From assembly GCA_030035585.1 (NCBI GenBank), contig CM057481.1:6039128-6103127 (forward strand): 64,000 bases of DNA. The letters are read 5' to 3'. A program made the position numbers and the translations under genes. This document shows positions 21,609-31,629 of this stretch, piece by piece; the stretch's first letter is position 1; every line of letters begins with the position of its first letter. The notes under the pieces are model-generated. The model was not told the DNA's origin, searched no databases, and was given only the letters and a program-made list of their open reading frames with translations. Source of the stretch: Dugong dugon. Taxonomy: Eukaryota > Chordata > Mammalia > Sirenia > Dugongidae.

Positions 21609-22214
21609 ATATGTAATCCAAATATCCCTGGGCTCTGTAGAGTGCAGCAATGGGTCCTCAGGAGTCAAGGGTCAGACTGCGAGCTCTTCCCTCCAGTGTT
21701 CCTATTTCCTGGGGTTTTAAGGAAACTCAGTGGCCTGGGAAGCAGGACAGCCAGATTCCAGGCACAACTCAGTTACCAACTTTCTTTTACCTGGAAAAAT
21801 CATTTAATCTCTAGGCCACACTTTCATTATGTCCAAATCAACAAGATCTCTAAGAGTCCCTTTAGCTCAGATATTCAGGTATTTTTCTGTATAGCACTCC
21901 ATGTATGTCAGTCAACCTTTACATGGACAATTTCCTTTTATGCTTTTTTAGAAAACAGTACTTATAAGTAGGCTGAAAGTCCTTGTTTTTAAATATTCAT
22001 TGTCCCCCAATTATTTGGTCCTACCTCAGCTCTGACCTATTTCTGGGTGTTTCCTGCAATCTAGCCCAAACCAAGACATATCTTTTTTTGGTAAAAGGGA
22101 GTTTTAAAATTTCACTAAATTATTCATTGTTTTTATCCCACATACTTCAAAAGCAAATTTTAATCAAGTCAGAGAAAAGACACATATACAAAAAAATCTA
22201 TATTTAAACAGAAC
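21609..22214. other. No recognised gene
   Basis: Unique-looking AT-rich sequence. The 109-codon frame at 21642-21971 has no recognised similarity. Confidence 0.35.
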
Positions 22215-22226
22215 TATACAGCAAGG

Positions 22227-22388
22227 AGAAACCCTAGTGGCATAGTGGTTAAGTGCTCCAGCTGCTAACAAAAAGGTCAGCAGTTCGAATCCACCAGGTG
22301 CTCCTTGGAAACTCTACTGGGCAATTCTACTCTGTCCTATAGGGTCTCTAGGAGTCAGAATCGACTTGTTGGCGACAGGTTTACAGGT
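22227..22388 (+). mobile_element. AfroSINE, type A (first of a pair at one site)
   Basis: Plus-strand type A: ACCCTAGTGGCATAGTGG, AGTTCGAATCCACCAGGTGC, TCTACTCTGTCCTATAGGG, GAATCGACTTGTTGGCGACA. Flanked by TATACAGCAAGG at 22215-22226 and 22389-22400. Confidence 0.92.
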
Positions 22389-22400
22389 TATACAGCAAGG

Positions 22401-22572
22401 AGCCCTGGTGGTGCAGTGGTTAAGAACTTGGCGGCTATCCAAAAGGTCAGCAGTTTGAATCCACCAGCCGCTCCTTGGAAACCCTATGGGGCAGTTCTAC
22501 TCTGTCCCATAGGGTCACTATAAGTCAGAATTGACTCTACGGCAATATTTCATATACATATATATATATATA
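22401..22572 (+). mobile_element. AfroSINE, type A (second of a pair at one site)
   Basis: Plus-strand type A: AGCCCTGGTGGTGCAGTGG, CCTATGGGGCAGTTCTACTC, GTCAGAATTGACTCTACGGC, ending in a (TA)n run at 22549-22573. Flanked by TATACAGCAAGG (22389-22400) and TGTACAGCAAGG (22573-22584). Confidence 0.92.
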
Positions 22573-22573
22573 T
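22549..22573. repeat. (TA)n simple repeat
   Basis: Short TA array at the SINE 3' end; it may have grown from the tail. Confidence 0.8.
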
Positions 22574-22584
22574 GTACAGCAAGG

Positions 22585-23225
22585 TAAAGGGGAAAAGAAG
22601 GATGAAGGTGGGTACGTTGTTCTAGACAACCTAGGCTAAGGCTAGTCCTTATCTGAGTGCTAAGCTTTTGGATGGCCAAGAGAAGAGAATTACATAACTC
22701 CCATTAGCTAGCAAAAGGAAGCATACCACTTTGTCAGGAGGGACAAACTGTTTCCTAGTTATAGGAAAAAACTTTTCCTATAGATCAGTATATACAAGAA
22801 GTTAAAAAATACATAATTTATAATGTTTGTAAATGTAGTCTAACAAAAGATGCTGTGATATTATAGATTGGATTCCTTTTTAGTCACCCTGGATAAGAAA
22901 CTAAAGCATGTTGTAAACTGGAATTCTGAAAAGACATTTCTACAGATTGCTAATGTATTGCAGCCTCGATACCTGCCTTTCTAGTGTGCTAATTTAATAT
23001 AGGGATGGAACGTTGAGAAAGTGGAGGAATGGATTAGAAAGAATTCAAGACCAGTTTCTTTTTGACGTAATGAGGAAGAGCTTTAAAGAAGGAAGACTAG
23101 GAACAGAAGGGAGGATCTCATCATATTTTTTCCCATGGCTCAATAGGTACTTGGAATTTGTCTCTTCCCAGGTATCTCTAGAACATGTTTTCCATTTCCA
23201 GACTAGGTTTAACACCCTGCCTTTC
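22585..23225. other. No recognised gene
   Basis: Unique-looking sequence; short frames only. Confidence 0.35.
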
Positions 23226-23378
23226 TGTCTTGGTGGTGCAGTGGCTAAGAGCTTGGCTGCTAACAAAAAGGTCGGCAATTCGAATCCACCAGCTGCTCCT
23301 TGGATACCCTGTGGGGCAGTTCTCCTCTGTCCTATAGGGTTGCTATGAGTTACAATCAACTCAACAGCAACGGGTTTG
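23226..23378 (+). mobile_element. AfroSINE, type A
   Basis: Plus-strand type A: TTGGTGGTGCAGTGGCTAAG, AATTCGAATCCACCAGCTGC, GGGCAGTTCTCCTCTGTCC, ACAACGGGTTTG-type tail. The 5' end (GGAGCCC) is altered. Confidence 0.9.
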
Positions 23379-23486
23379 TTTTTCTGGTTTTTCTCTGTCT
23401 TTATACCAACTACTCCTATCTTCTTCCTGTTTAGTAGGTTTCTAGCACTTCTTAGCCTCACATTCTGGATTCTTTTATCAGAAGAC

Positions 23487-24357
23487 ACTGTGATATTTTG
23501 CTAAATACCATTGCAAAATACAAAGAAACAAAAAAAAAGAAGACGAGTAGCTGCTGAGCCTGCTTATGTACAACCAAACACCTCATGGGGTTTGGTTCCT
23601 TGGTTTGGAGGTTTAGGGTCAGGGTTTTATGGAACATCCCAGTTAACTGGCCTAATAACGTGTTTAGAGCTTCTATTCTACCTTCTAGTTTGTTGCATAG
23701 TATCTGGGGTCTTAAAAGCTTGCAAGTGGCCATCCAAGCCAGAACAATTGGTCTCTATTCACCTGAGGAAAAAGGAGAGCAGGAGGAGGAGGAGGATATG
23801 GAATATGTGGGTAATTGCCTCCATGAACAACTGCCTCCTTTGCCATGAGACCAGCAGAACTGGATGGTGCCCAGCTGTCATTAGTGAACATTTTGATCAA
23901 AGATTGTATAGAAGAATCCAGATCAAAAGGGGGAAAATGCAGAACATAATTTCAAATCCTCATGGACTCTAGACTTTCTAGAGCCATGGAGAGTGGATGA
24001 ACCCCTGAAATGGTTGCCCTGAGAAAATCTTTAAACCGTAAACCAAAAATATCCCCTGAAGTCATCTTAAAACTGAATAATGGTTTAGCTTAACTAGTTA
24101 AAAAAAAGTCTTCCTTGGGCATTATGATCTTTTAAGAACTATCTATATGGGATCAAAATGACAACAGCAACTCAAAAGATTAGATCAGAACCTTAAGGGG
24201 TAGGGAGTTTATATCAATGAAGGAGGAACAACTCGGGAAAGGAGGGTGAGAATAGTTGCACAACTTGAAGAATGTACTCAATGTCACTAAATGGTACATG
24301 TAAAAACAATTCAATCGGTGTATCTTTTGCTGTGTATATTCTCAACAACAACAACAG
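23487..24357 (+). repeat. Unidentified ~870-bp retroposon-like block with CAA tail
   Basis: From about 23487 to a (CAA)n-type end at 24342-24357 (TCAACAACAACAACAG). The tail is of the RTE type rather than poly-A. It contains a 153-codon frame (23511-23972) and an opposed 91-codon frame (23733 to 23458), neither recognised. There is no second copy in this window, so calling it a repeat rests on the tail alone and on general familiarity. The 5' boundary is a guess. Confidence 0.35.
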
Positions 24358-24790
24358 AACTTTAAAAAACAAACCATTGTCCCTCTGAGTGTCATCATAT
24401 GAAACAGTGCTTTTACCATTCTTGATCTCTTAGCTTCCTGATGATAATGACATATTAATTATGGAAAAGCCAAAAAGATTTCAGGCAAAAATAATGGCTT
24501 TTCAAGTTATTCTCATGAATATTGGATCACTTTCTTATTAACATAGGCATCTTGCCAAGATTTTTGAGTGCTTGTAATTTGGATGGCAAGTGTCCTGGGG
24601 AGGGATCATATTTGCTTGTATGCTCTACTTAGCATTTGGCCTCTTTTCAACAATTCATGGATATTAACTCCACAATAAGATAATCAAATTTGTCAGATAA
24701 ACCCCAGATAATTGGGTCTTATAGACTCAATGCTACATAGGAATACATTGTATAAATAATATTTTATTAAGACAAAGGCAGATTTTATTT
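24358..24790. other. No recognised gene
   Basis: AT-rich unique-looking sequence. Confidence 0.35.
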
Positions 24791-25530
24791 ATTTAAATTT
24801 ATTCACTCATGCAACAGATATTTATGGAGCACCAAGTACGTGCCAGGCAGTGTTTCAGGACAGGCAAATAAGATCCTTGCTCTTACTGAGCTTTTTTGTT
24901 AGTTGCGGGGAGGAAGAATAAGTATGTGAACCAATAAATGAGCAAGATAATTCAGGCATTGAGGGTAATTTAAAACTATGTAACAGACAAATGTGTCAGA
25001 AAATGATGGAGAAGGGAACAATTAGGGGAGGCCTCTGGAGGAGGTAACATTTCAGCTGGAATTGGAGCCATCCATTCTTGGGGGAAAAGGATTCTAGGCA
25101 GAGGGAACAGCAAATGTGAAGGCTTTGCTGCGGTCATGAACTTAGGATGTACCTGTTTAAAAATAAAAAAAAAGCCATTGCCATCGAGTTGATTCCGACT
25201 CATAATGACCCTATAGGACAGAGAAGAAAAGCCCCATATGGTTTCAAAGGACCGGCTGGTGGATTTGAACTGCAAACGTTTTGGTTAGCAGCCAAGCTCT
25301 TACCCACTGCGCCACGGGTACCAGGGAGAGAGAAAAAGAATAGTGTGACCAGAAGTCCTCAATGAGCAGAGGAGGAGTAACTGTGGATGAGGCAGGAGAG
25401 CTGGGCAGGGGTCAGATCATGCAGCCCCTTGGACCTTGGTTCGGTGTTTGGATTTTTCCTAGGTGTAATGGCAAGCTAAAGGAGGGTTTTAGGTGGGGAC
25501 ACATGATGAGATTTTTATTTCAGAATACTT
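24791..25530 (+). repeat. Ancient mammalian repeat, split by a SINE
   Basis: One old element in two parts. 24800-25140 starts with ACAGATATTTATGGAGCACC and GTGCCAGGCAGTGTTTCAGG, with AACATTTCAGCTGGAATTGG later. 25327-25530 continues with GGGTCAGATCATGCAG and GTAATGGCAAGCTAAAGGAG. The same succession of landmarks appears at 46800-47460 and 52985-53400. Family name uncertain (an old LINE derivative is likely). Confidence 0.55.
25173..25326 (-). mobile_element. AfroSINE, type A
   Basis: Minus-strand type A short form: CCATCGAGTTGATTCCGACT, AAAGCCCCATATGGTTTC, GGTGGATTTGAACTGC, CACTGCGCCACGGGTACC. Inserted in an older repeat. Confidence 0.9.
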
Positions 25531-26370
25531 AACTCTTGCTTCTGGGTCTATCAGTAGGAGTTTTTTAGTGGCTAGAGGACCACTTGTGTGTGCAGAAAGG
25601 TCTGTTTACTATAATTTGGGTTTTTAATTAATGTTTAATTTATTAAAGTTGTATATTTTCAACTTTAAATTTAAGTATTTAGATTAACTCAGAAATCTTG
25701 TTGCACAATTTATGAATGTCATAAACAAATAGACTAAACTTGACCTATACAGTCTTTTGCATTTACTTACTTACTTAAATTTGTCCATCATCATTATGAA
25801 AGATATTTAAAAATCTAACATTTTTACTTTTCATGTAAACACTTCATATGCTTAGCAGGACAAGCTCACAAACTTAGTGGGCAAAACCTTTCCAAGCTCT
25901 TAAATCATGTTTTGAATCAAATGTACTAACCTCATGAACATACTGAATCCAGTTACCCTAAACATCCCAGTACCATTTACAACAGTCTAATTCTCTTAAA
26001 CCTTTCTACCTAAAATCAGAAGTCAAAAATCAAATATATTCCTAATTCTGAAATAGTGGAGCTAATCTGTCAGTTTCTTAAACGTAATAAATTCTCCTAA
26101 ACATTATACTTAACACCAAGATTGTCCCAGTGTCTAAATTTAACCAAAAAGTATGATTACTATGGGTTTCATTGAGTGTATGATCTCGCCATTTAATTCT
26201 CATCTGTCCCAGAGCTGAAAAATCCCTCATCTGCTAAGAGAATAATGATATCATCTCAGGTGGGTGAAGGTTAGGTTCCCCCATTACCTGAGGTGATCTT
26301 CTCATATAAGTTTACAGTCAACAATTTGTGACCACAATATGGCAACTTCTTCAGAAATCTCAGATTGGTA
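25531..26370. other. No recognised gene
   Basis: Very AT-rich, unique-looking. Nothing recognised. Confidence 0.35.
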
Positions 26371-26540
26371 CATGAGATCTAAGACTCAGTTTCCGTACCT
26401 GTTAAATGGGTATAACGATCACATCTACTGCATATGGTTCTTAGGAGGATCACATGCAAAAAAATAAAGTGCTTAGAACACTGCCAGGCATATACTAAGA
26501 GCTCAAAATTCTTATTTTTAGCTTATTATTATGTTGTGTT
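26371..26540 (-). repeat. MIR-like remnant
   Basis: CAGTTTCCGTACCTGTTAAA, then AAGTGCTTAGAACACTGCC and AGGCATATACTAAGAGCTCA follow the MIR 3' half in reverse-complement layout relative to the 46368 copy. Confidence 0.6.
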
Positions 26541-26674
26541 CAAGTTTACCCTCAAATAACCACGAGCCTAGTAGAATCAATTAACTTAGATTTGAAAAAT
26601 TTCATTATATGTGAAAAATGGCAGAGGACCATTAACTTTAAGGTCCCTTAATGCTTACAAAGCACGGTTGAACT

Positions 26675-26907
26675 GGTCAGCATTATGGTAGAGAGCGGTG
26701 GTCACCATGGTGGAGAGCGGTGGGCACCGTGGTGGAGAGTGGTCGGCACTGTGGTGGGGAGTGGTCAGCACTGCCATAGGGAGCAGTGAACACTGTCATA
26801 GGGAGCAGTGAGCACTGTCGTAGGGAGCAGTGAGCACTGTTGTAGGGAGCAGTGAGCACTGTCGTAGGGAGCGGTCTGCACTATTGTAGAGAGCGGTCAG
26901 CACTGTG
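26675..26907. repeat. 22-bp minisatellite, ten full units
   Basis: Ten tandem 22-bp units (26688-26907) after a partial unit from 26675. Typical unit: GTAGGGAGCAGTGAGCACTG plus TC. Central units at about 26776-26863 differ by only one or two bases, while outer units have AGAGAGCGGT variants. The gradient suggests recent expansion in the middle. Confidence 0.95.
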
Positions 26908-27245
26908 GGGAAGGTGACTGGGACTGAGGATTAAGGAGTCTGCAGCCTGAGTCTGGTGGCGCTAACATGGTATTTCAAGAGTGCGCTGATTGGCAGCAGC
27001 TAAAATAAGTGGTCAGTGGGGACGTTGGGAGTGGTGTGGTCAGTCTAACACACTGGAGGAAGGTGGCCCAAGGGGTGGGTTGGATTACAGAGCAGGGAAT
27101 CCAGGACCCCCACACGTGGTACAGAAAGCTTCTTGTCAGGCAAGTAGTAAGGCTGGGGAAGGTTTCCAAGGTAGAGGGCCTTAGACCCTGAGGAGGTCCA
27201 GGTGTGTAGGTGGGAAGATGGGCAAAGATGCCAGTAAGGGTCAGA
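26908..27245. other. No recognised gene
   Basis: G-rich sequence next to the minisatellite. Short overlapping frames only. Confidence 0.35.
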
Positions 27246-27450
27246 GTGTCCCTCAGTGGTACACATGGTTAATGCACTCAGCTGGTAACAGGATTGGAGA
27301 TTGAAGTCCACCCAGAGGTGCCCCCAGAAGAAAGACCTGGTGATCTACTTCCAGAAAAATCAGCCACTGAGAACCCTATGGAGCACAGTTCTACTCTGAC
27401 ACACATGGGGTCGTCATAAGTGAGAATCAACTTGACGGCAACTGGTATGA
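27246..27450 (+). mobile_element. AfroSINE, type B
   Basis: Plus-strand type B: GTGTCCCTCAGTGGTACACA, GGTTAATGCACTCAGCTGG, AGAAAGACCTGGTGATCTAC, CTCTGACACACATGGGGTC, CTTGACGGCAACTGG. Confidence 0.9.
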
Positions 27451-27454
27451 GAAG

Positions 27455-27671
27455 AGAACATTGTTGAGCACCTACTGTATACCAGCATTGTGCTCCCATC
27501 TTTTATATTCACTAATACACTGTCTCACTTCTTCACTGATAGACTCACGAAATAAATCTTACTGTCTATTTTATAAATGACAAAGGAACGGTTAAGTAAA
27601 CATTTCCAAGGTCATAGATCTAGTAAGCAGTGGAACAGAATTGAAATGCACGTCTTCCTAGTTAAAGGTCA
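27455..27671 (+). repeat. MIR
   Basis: GAGCACCTACTGTATACCAG start and AAGGTCATAGATCTAGTAAG near the end, the MIR order of landmarks. Confidence 0.6.
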
Positions 27672-28211
27672 TGATCTTTTCATGACAGGGCAGTGCCTCA
27701 AGGGTGTCTTGCTGTGGAACCCAGAGAATTGGCCTAGATATCCTTAAATATCTCCTGCCACATGTCATGATCGGTCCTGAGATGAGGGTGAGGTGAAGCT
27801 GCAGAAGGGGGTGAGGACTAGGATCCCAGCTGTGGGGAGAGGAGGTCTGGTAAGGCTGAGGAGGACGGAGGCTAAGCAGCAGGAATGACAGGTGCATGGG
27901 CTTTTTCCTCTGCCCACAAGACTCTGGTTCTCCATGGGAAGGAGAAGAGAAAGTTCAACTCAATGACTTATGGCAGTGATTCTTCAAGGCTGCCTGTGGG
28001 TTTCCTGGGAAAACGCACGTAGCCCCACAGTCATGCTATTCCACATTCAGTTTCAGAGGGTTTACAGAGCCTTGAAACTGACCAAGGGTGTGGTCACTAG
28101 CCCAGGAGAATCTTTAGACCCAGGATGTGGACCTTCTGGGAAGTGTTTCCTTAAAGGAGTGCCAGCACTGTTGCAAGTTTCTGCTGCTGCTGATGGCGGC
28201 AAACGTTTATT
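27672..28211. other. No recognised gene
   Basis: Unique-looking, moderately GC-rich. Short frames only. Confidence 0.35.
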
Positions 28212-28371
28212 TACCAAAAAACCACCGCCGTCGAGTCGATTCCGACTCATAGCGGCCTTTAGGACAGAGCTGAACTGCCCCATAGGGTTTCCAAGGAGCA
28301 CGTGATGAATTCGAACTGCCAACCTTCTGGTTAGCAGCCATAGCTCTTAACTATGCCGCCACCAGGGCTCC
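28212..28371 (-). mobile_element. AfroSINE, type A
   Basis: Minus-strand type A: CGTCGAGTCGATTCCGACTC, GAACTGCCCCATAGGGTTTC, AATTCGAACTGCCAACC, GCCACCAGGGCTCC. Low divergence; CpGs in the tail are still intact, so it is relatively young. Confidence 0.93.
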
Positions 28372-28560
28372 AACATTTATTTAGAGCCTAATAAATACCA
28401 GCCACCCTTTTATTTAATTTCTTTTTAGTTCCCACAACAACCCTACAACAACTTTAGCCTTGTATATAGACAAGGAAATGTTTCCAAGAGGTTCAATAAC
28501 ATGTCCAAGCTTACAGAGCTAGCAAGTGGGGGTGTGCCCAATACAGTTCAATAATTTCAT
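28372..28560 (+). repeat. MIR
   Basis: TTATTTAGAGCCTAATAAAT, CCCACAACAACCCTACAAC, AATAACATGTCCAAGCTTAC and CAGAGCTAGCAAGTGG, the MIR succession. Confidence 0.65.
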
Positions 28561-29748
28561 AACTTAAAACATATGTGACTTCTTGCTCTGGTGTAGCTGG
28601 GGAGTGGGGACAGTGTTTAACACATAACAAATAAGCAATGACATTAGACTTTCATTATAGGCACTTGATTGGGGTAAGAAATTTCACCCGCCGTATTTTC
28701 AAATTTCTCAGCAGCGAGCCTTGCTATTTTAGCTTTCTGTTGGACTTTCTATGCATCGTGGAAGTTGATTTAACTTTTGTAAAGGGCTTTGCCCTTGAAA
28801 AATGCTTTCTGAAATGGGAAGTACACATTAGCCAGGTAGTACTTCCTTCCATTAGCAAATTGTAGTATTACTACGTAGCATTTTAAAGAGTGCTTTTCAC
28901 TTCAAAGGACTTCTGGGGTACTAGCCGATTAATCTTCACCACCCCCTTGTGAGGTCGGTCAGTGTGTGTTTTCCTGTTGTCATCTTGTGGATCAGTACTA
29001 GGACCATCAGATAGCTAGCCTGGGTGGTTTGTGCACTTCCAGACAGTCTTCGTGTGACAGAATGGTAAACCCATCTCTGGCAAAACACAAAGCCACAAAG
29101 GGAGCATCTGCGAGTGCTTACTTGTACAAGGCTGTTACTAAATATTTTCCTGACGGGACAGAAAACAATTTGCCCAACTTCACGTGTGTCTCTTTGGAGA
29201 GAGCCATAGGTGGTTATCAGAAGAAACATTCAATGGTTTCAAATCTTTCTCCCTCCTAGTAAAATCATCTGGAGGGAAAAATTGTATGTTTTTGCTTTCT
29301 GCTGCATCCGCTCGGTTCTGCTTCATAGTTGGGAAGCATAGTCTCTCTCTTTCTCTCCCTCCGTTCATCAGAATAACAACACAAAAAAGTTGGTTCACTT
29401 ACAAGTTTTTCCATGCATTCCGAGACCTTGGCGCTCAAACCTAGGAACGCAGGAGTTAGAGGCATGTTGCAGGAGTGTCCAATGCACAGAAAGGTAAATC
29501 ATAAATCATCTTTATTTTTCAAAGAAGGGACAATTTAAGCATCTTTGCCTACAAACTCAAAGGCAAAACTCTTCTGGACTTTTGTGAGTTGTTGCCAGTC
29601 CTTGGTTATGTTACAGCCCTATAATTCAGAGATGCCTGAAAGGAGTTAAACAATTTTAAGACCATCATAAATTTCATTGTTTCTTGGGATGTATTACTTG
29701 GGCTCTTAGGGTGATCATTAAATTTGTACTCTCTCTGGATCATTCTAA
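28561..29748. other. Unique sequence, one possible MIR scrap
   Basis: No gene recognised. 28895-28960 has a weak MIR-like stretch (CTTCACCACCCCCTTGTGAG). Overlapping frames of 60-97 codons at 28936-29465 on both strands have no recognised similarity. Confidence 0.35.
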
Positions 29749-29958
29749 GGAGCCTTGCTGGCACCGTGGTTAAAGGGCTCGGCCACTAACTGAAAGGTTG
29801 GTGGTTCAAACCCACCAGCCACTCTGGGGGAGAAAGATGTGATAGTCTGCTCCCGTAAAGACTACAGCCTTGGAAACCCTGTGAGGCAGTTCTACTCTGT
29901 CCTGTAAGGTTGCTATGAGTCGGAATCGACTCGATGGCAGTGAGTTTGGTTTTCGTTT
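29749..29958 (+). mobile_element. AfroSINE, type A long form
   Basis: Plus-strand: GGAGCCTTGCTGGCACCGTG, GGTTCAAACCCACCAGCC, AGATGTGATAGTCTGCTCC, GAATCGACTCGATGGCA, GGTTTTCG tail. First of two adjacent copies. Confidence 0.93.
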
Positions 29959-29978
29959 TTTGGTATGCCGTATTCTTT

Positions 29979-30187
29979 AAGGAGCCCTGGTGGCTCAGTG
30001 GTTAAGAGCTCAGCTGCGAACTGAAAGATTGGCAGTTTGAACCCAAGAGCCCCTCCATGGGAGAAAAATGTGGTAGTCTGCTTCTGTAAAGATTTCAGCC
30101 TCAGAAACGCTATAAAGTAGTTGTACTCTGTCCTACAGTGTTGCTAGGAGTTGGAATTGACTTGACAGCAGTCGGTTTGGTTTTGGA
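29979..30187 (+). mobile_element. AfroSINE, type A long form
   Basis: Plus-strand: GGAGCCCTGGTGGCTCAGTG, AAGAGCTCAGCTGCGAACTG, ATGTGGTAGTCTGCTTCTG, GAATTGACTTGACAGCAG. Second of two adjacent copies. Confidence 0.93.
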
Positions 30188-31004
30188 TTCTGAATCATTC
30201 TGAGTGAGGGTTTGTCTCCAAAAATAATGATCATTTCTTTGTTATGTTTTCAAAAGGCAAATTGGTGTTAAGGGCTAATGACTGAGGAAAATGAATTTTG
30301 GCAATAACATGGGATTATTTTTGAGGTATAATTTTCTGTGTCCAAAAACCTCAGAAACCTGGAAGCAAAACTGGCCACCTTATCAAAATGCTGAGAGGGA
30401 TGTATTATTTTGCTCCTTGAGAATCTGTCTGGGTAGAAGAATTACAGAGAAAAGGAAACAAGAGGAGAAAGGTACCCCACCGATTTGACCTGCCTAATTA
30501 CCCTTTCCTGGATATGTCTCACAGAAAGTTTGTGTTTATTGGAGCCAAAGTGAAGTGGTATTACACTGAATTACAGGATTATAAACCCCTGAGCTGGACA
30601 ATTCATGTTAGAGAAAATTAGCTTCCTGCCTTCCTGCTATGCGTTTTTAATATGTGTGGAGTTGTTTTTTGCCTACAAATGTTTTTTGCAACAAGTGCTC
30701 ATGAGATAGCAGAACCACTAAAAGCCTCTCCTCCTGGCAGGGAGTTCCTCCAACAAAATAAAGCGGGCAGTTATGGGACAGTAGGGGCCCTTTCAGGTGT
30801 GTGTCACCCTTAGGGACTCACAGCAGGCAAAACATACAGTCCCTTTCAGCATGATTCTGCAAAATGTGTTCGCTTGCTTGTATCATGAAAGAGGTTTTCT
30901 TTAATCAATTGAACTCCATTTTTATTTGCCTCAGTATAGTCCTTTTTAAAAATACAATAAGATATTTAAGGTCCTGAATTACATGCTAAGCAATTACATG
31001 CCTT
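30188..31004. other. No recognised gene
   Basis: Unique-looking sequence. A 65-codon frame at 30291-30488 is not recognisable. Confidence 0.35.
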
Positions 31005-31017
31005 CCTAATTTATATA

Positions 31018-31208
31018 AACCAGTTGCCATCCAGCTGATTCTGAATCATGATGCCCTCACGTGTGTCGAGTGGAACTGTACTCCCTAGGGTTTTTAATGG
31101 CTAATTTTTTAGAAGTAGATCGCCAGGACTTTCTTCCAAGGCACCCCTGGTGAACTCCTTCACAGTAGAGTTCCTTAACCTTTTGCACCAACCCCAATCA
31201 GGGACTCC
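31018..31208 (-). mobile_element. AfroSINE, type B (one of three at one site)
   Basis: Minus-strand type B: GTTGCCATCCAGCTGATTC, GTGTGTCGAGTGGAACTGTA, TTAGAAGTAGATCGCCAGG, then a diverged head ending CAGGGACTCC. Flanked by CTAATTTATATA on both sides. Confidence 0.88.
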
Positions 31209-31222
31209 TTCTAATTTATATA

Positions 31223-31417
31223 ACCCATTGTCATCGAGTCAATTCCAATGCATAGCAACCCTACAGACAGAGTAGAAATGCCCCATAAGGTTTTTAGCAC
31301 TGTAATCTTTACAGAAGCAGATTGCCACCTCTTTCTCCCATGGCGTGGCTAGTGGGTTCAAACCTCTAACATTTTGGTTAGCAGCCAAGTGCTTAACCAC
31401 TGTTCCACAAGGGCTCC
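31223..31417 (-). mobile_element. AfroSINE, type A long form (one of three at one site)
   Basis: Minus-strand: GTCATCGAGTCAATTCCAAT, AATGCCCCATAAGGTTTTTA, ATCTTTACAGAAGCAGATTG, GGGTTCAAACCTC, CCACAAGGGCTCC. Confidence 0.9.
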
Positions 31418-31432
31418 TAGCTAAGTTATGTA

Positions 31433-31596
31433 AAACCCAAACCAAACCAGTTGACATCTAGTCGATTCCAACTCGTAGTGACCCTATAGGACAGAGTAGA
31501 ACTACCCCATAGGATTTCCAAGGAGTGGCTTGTGGATTCGAACTGCCGAGCTTTTGGTTAGCAGCCAATCTCTTAACCAGTGCATTACCAGGGCTC
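31433..31596 (-). mobile_element. AfroSINE, type A (one of three at one site)
   Basis: Minus-strand short form: ACATCTAGTCGATTCCAACT, GAACTACCCCATAGGATTTC, GGATTCGAACTGCCGAGC, TACCAGGGCTCC. Confidence 0.92.
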
Positions 31597-31629
31597 CACT
31601 AATTTATACAGAGCCTTTTAAAACCAGGA

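Noticed and set aside
23045-23488. 147-codon minus-strand frame
   Set aside because: It runs through the antisense of a type A SINE. The open length reflects SINE sequence, not a gene.
26675-26907. CRISPR-like array
   Set aside because: The 22-bp units are directly contiguous with no unique spacers; it is a eukaryotic minisatellite.
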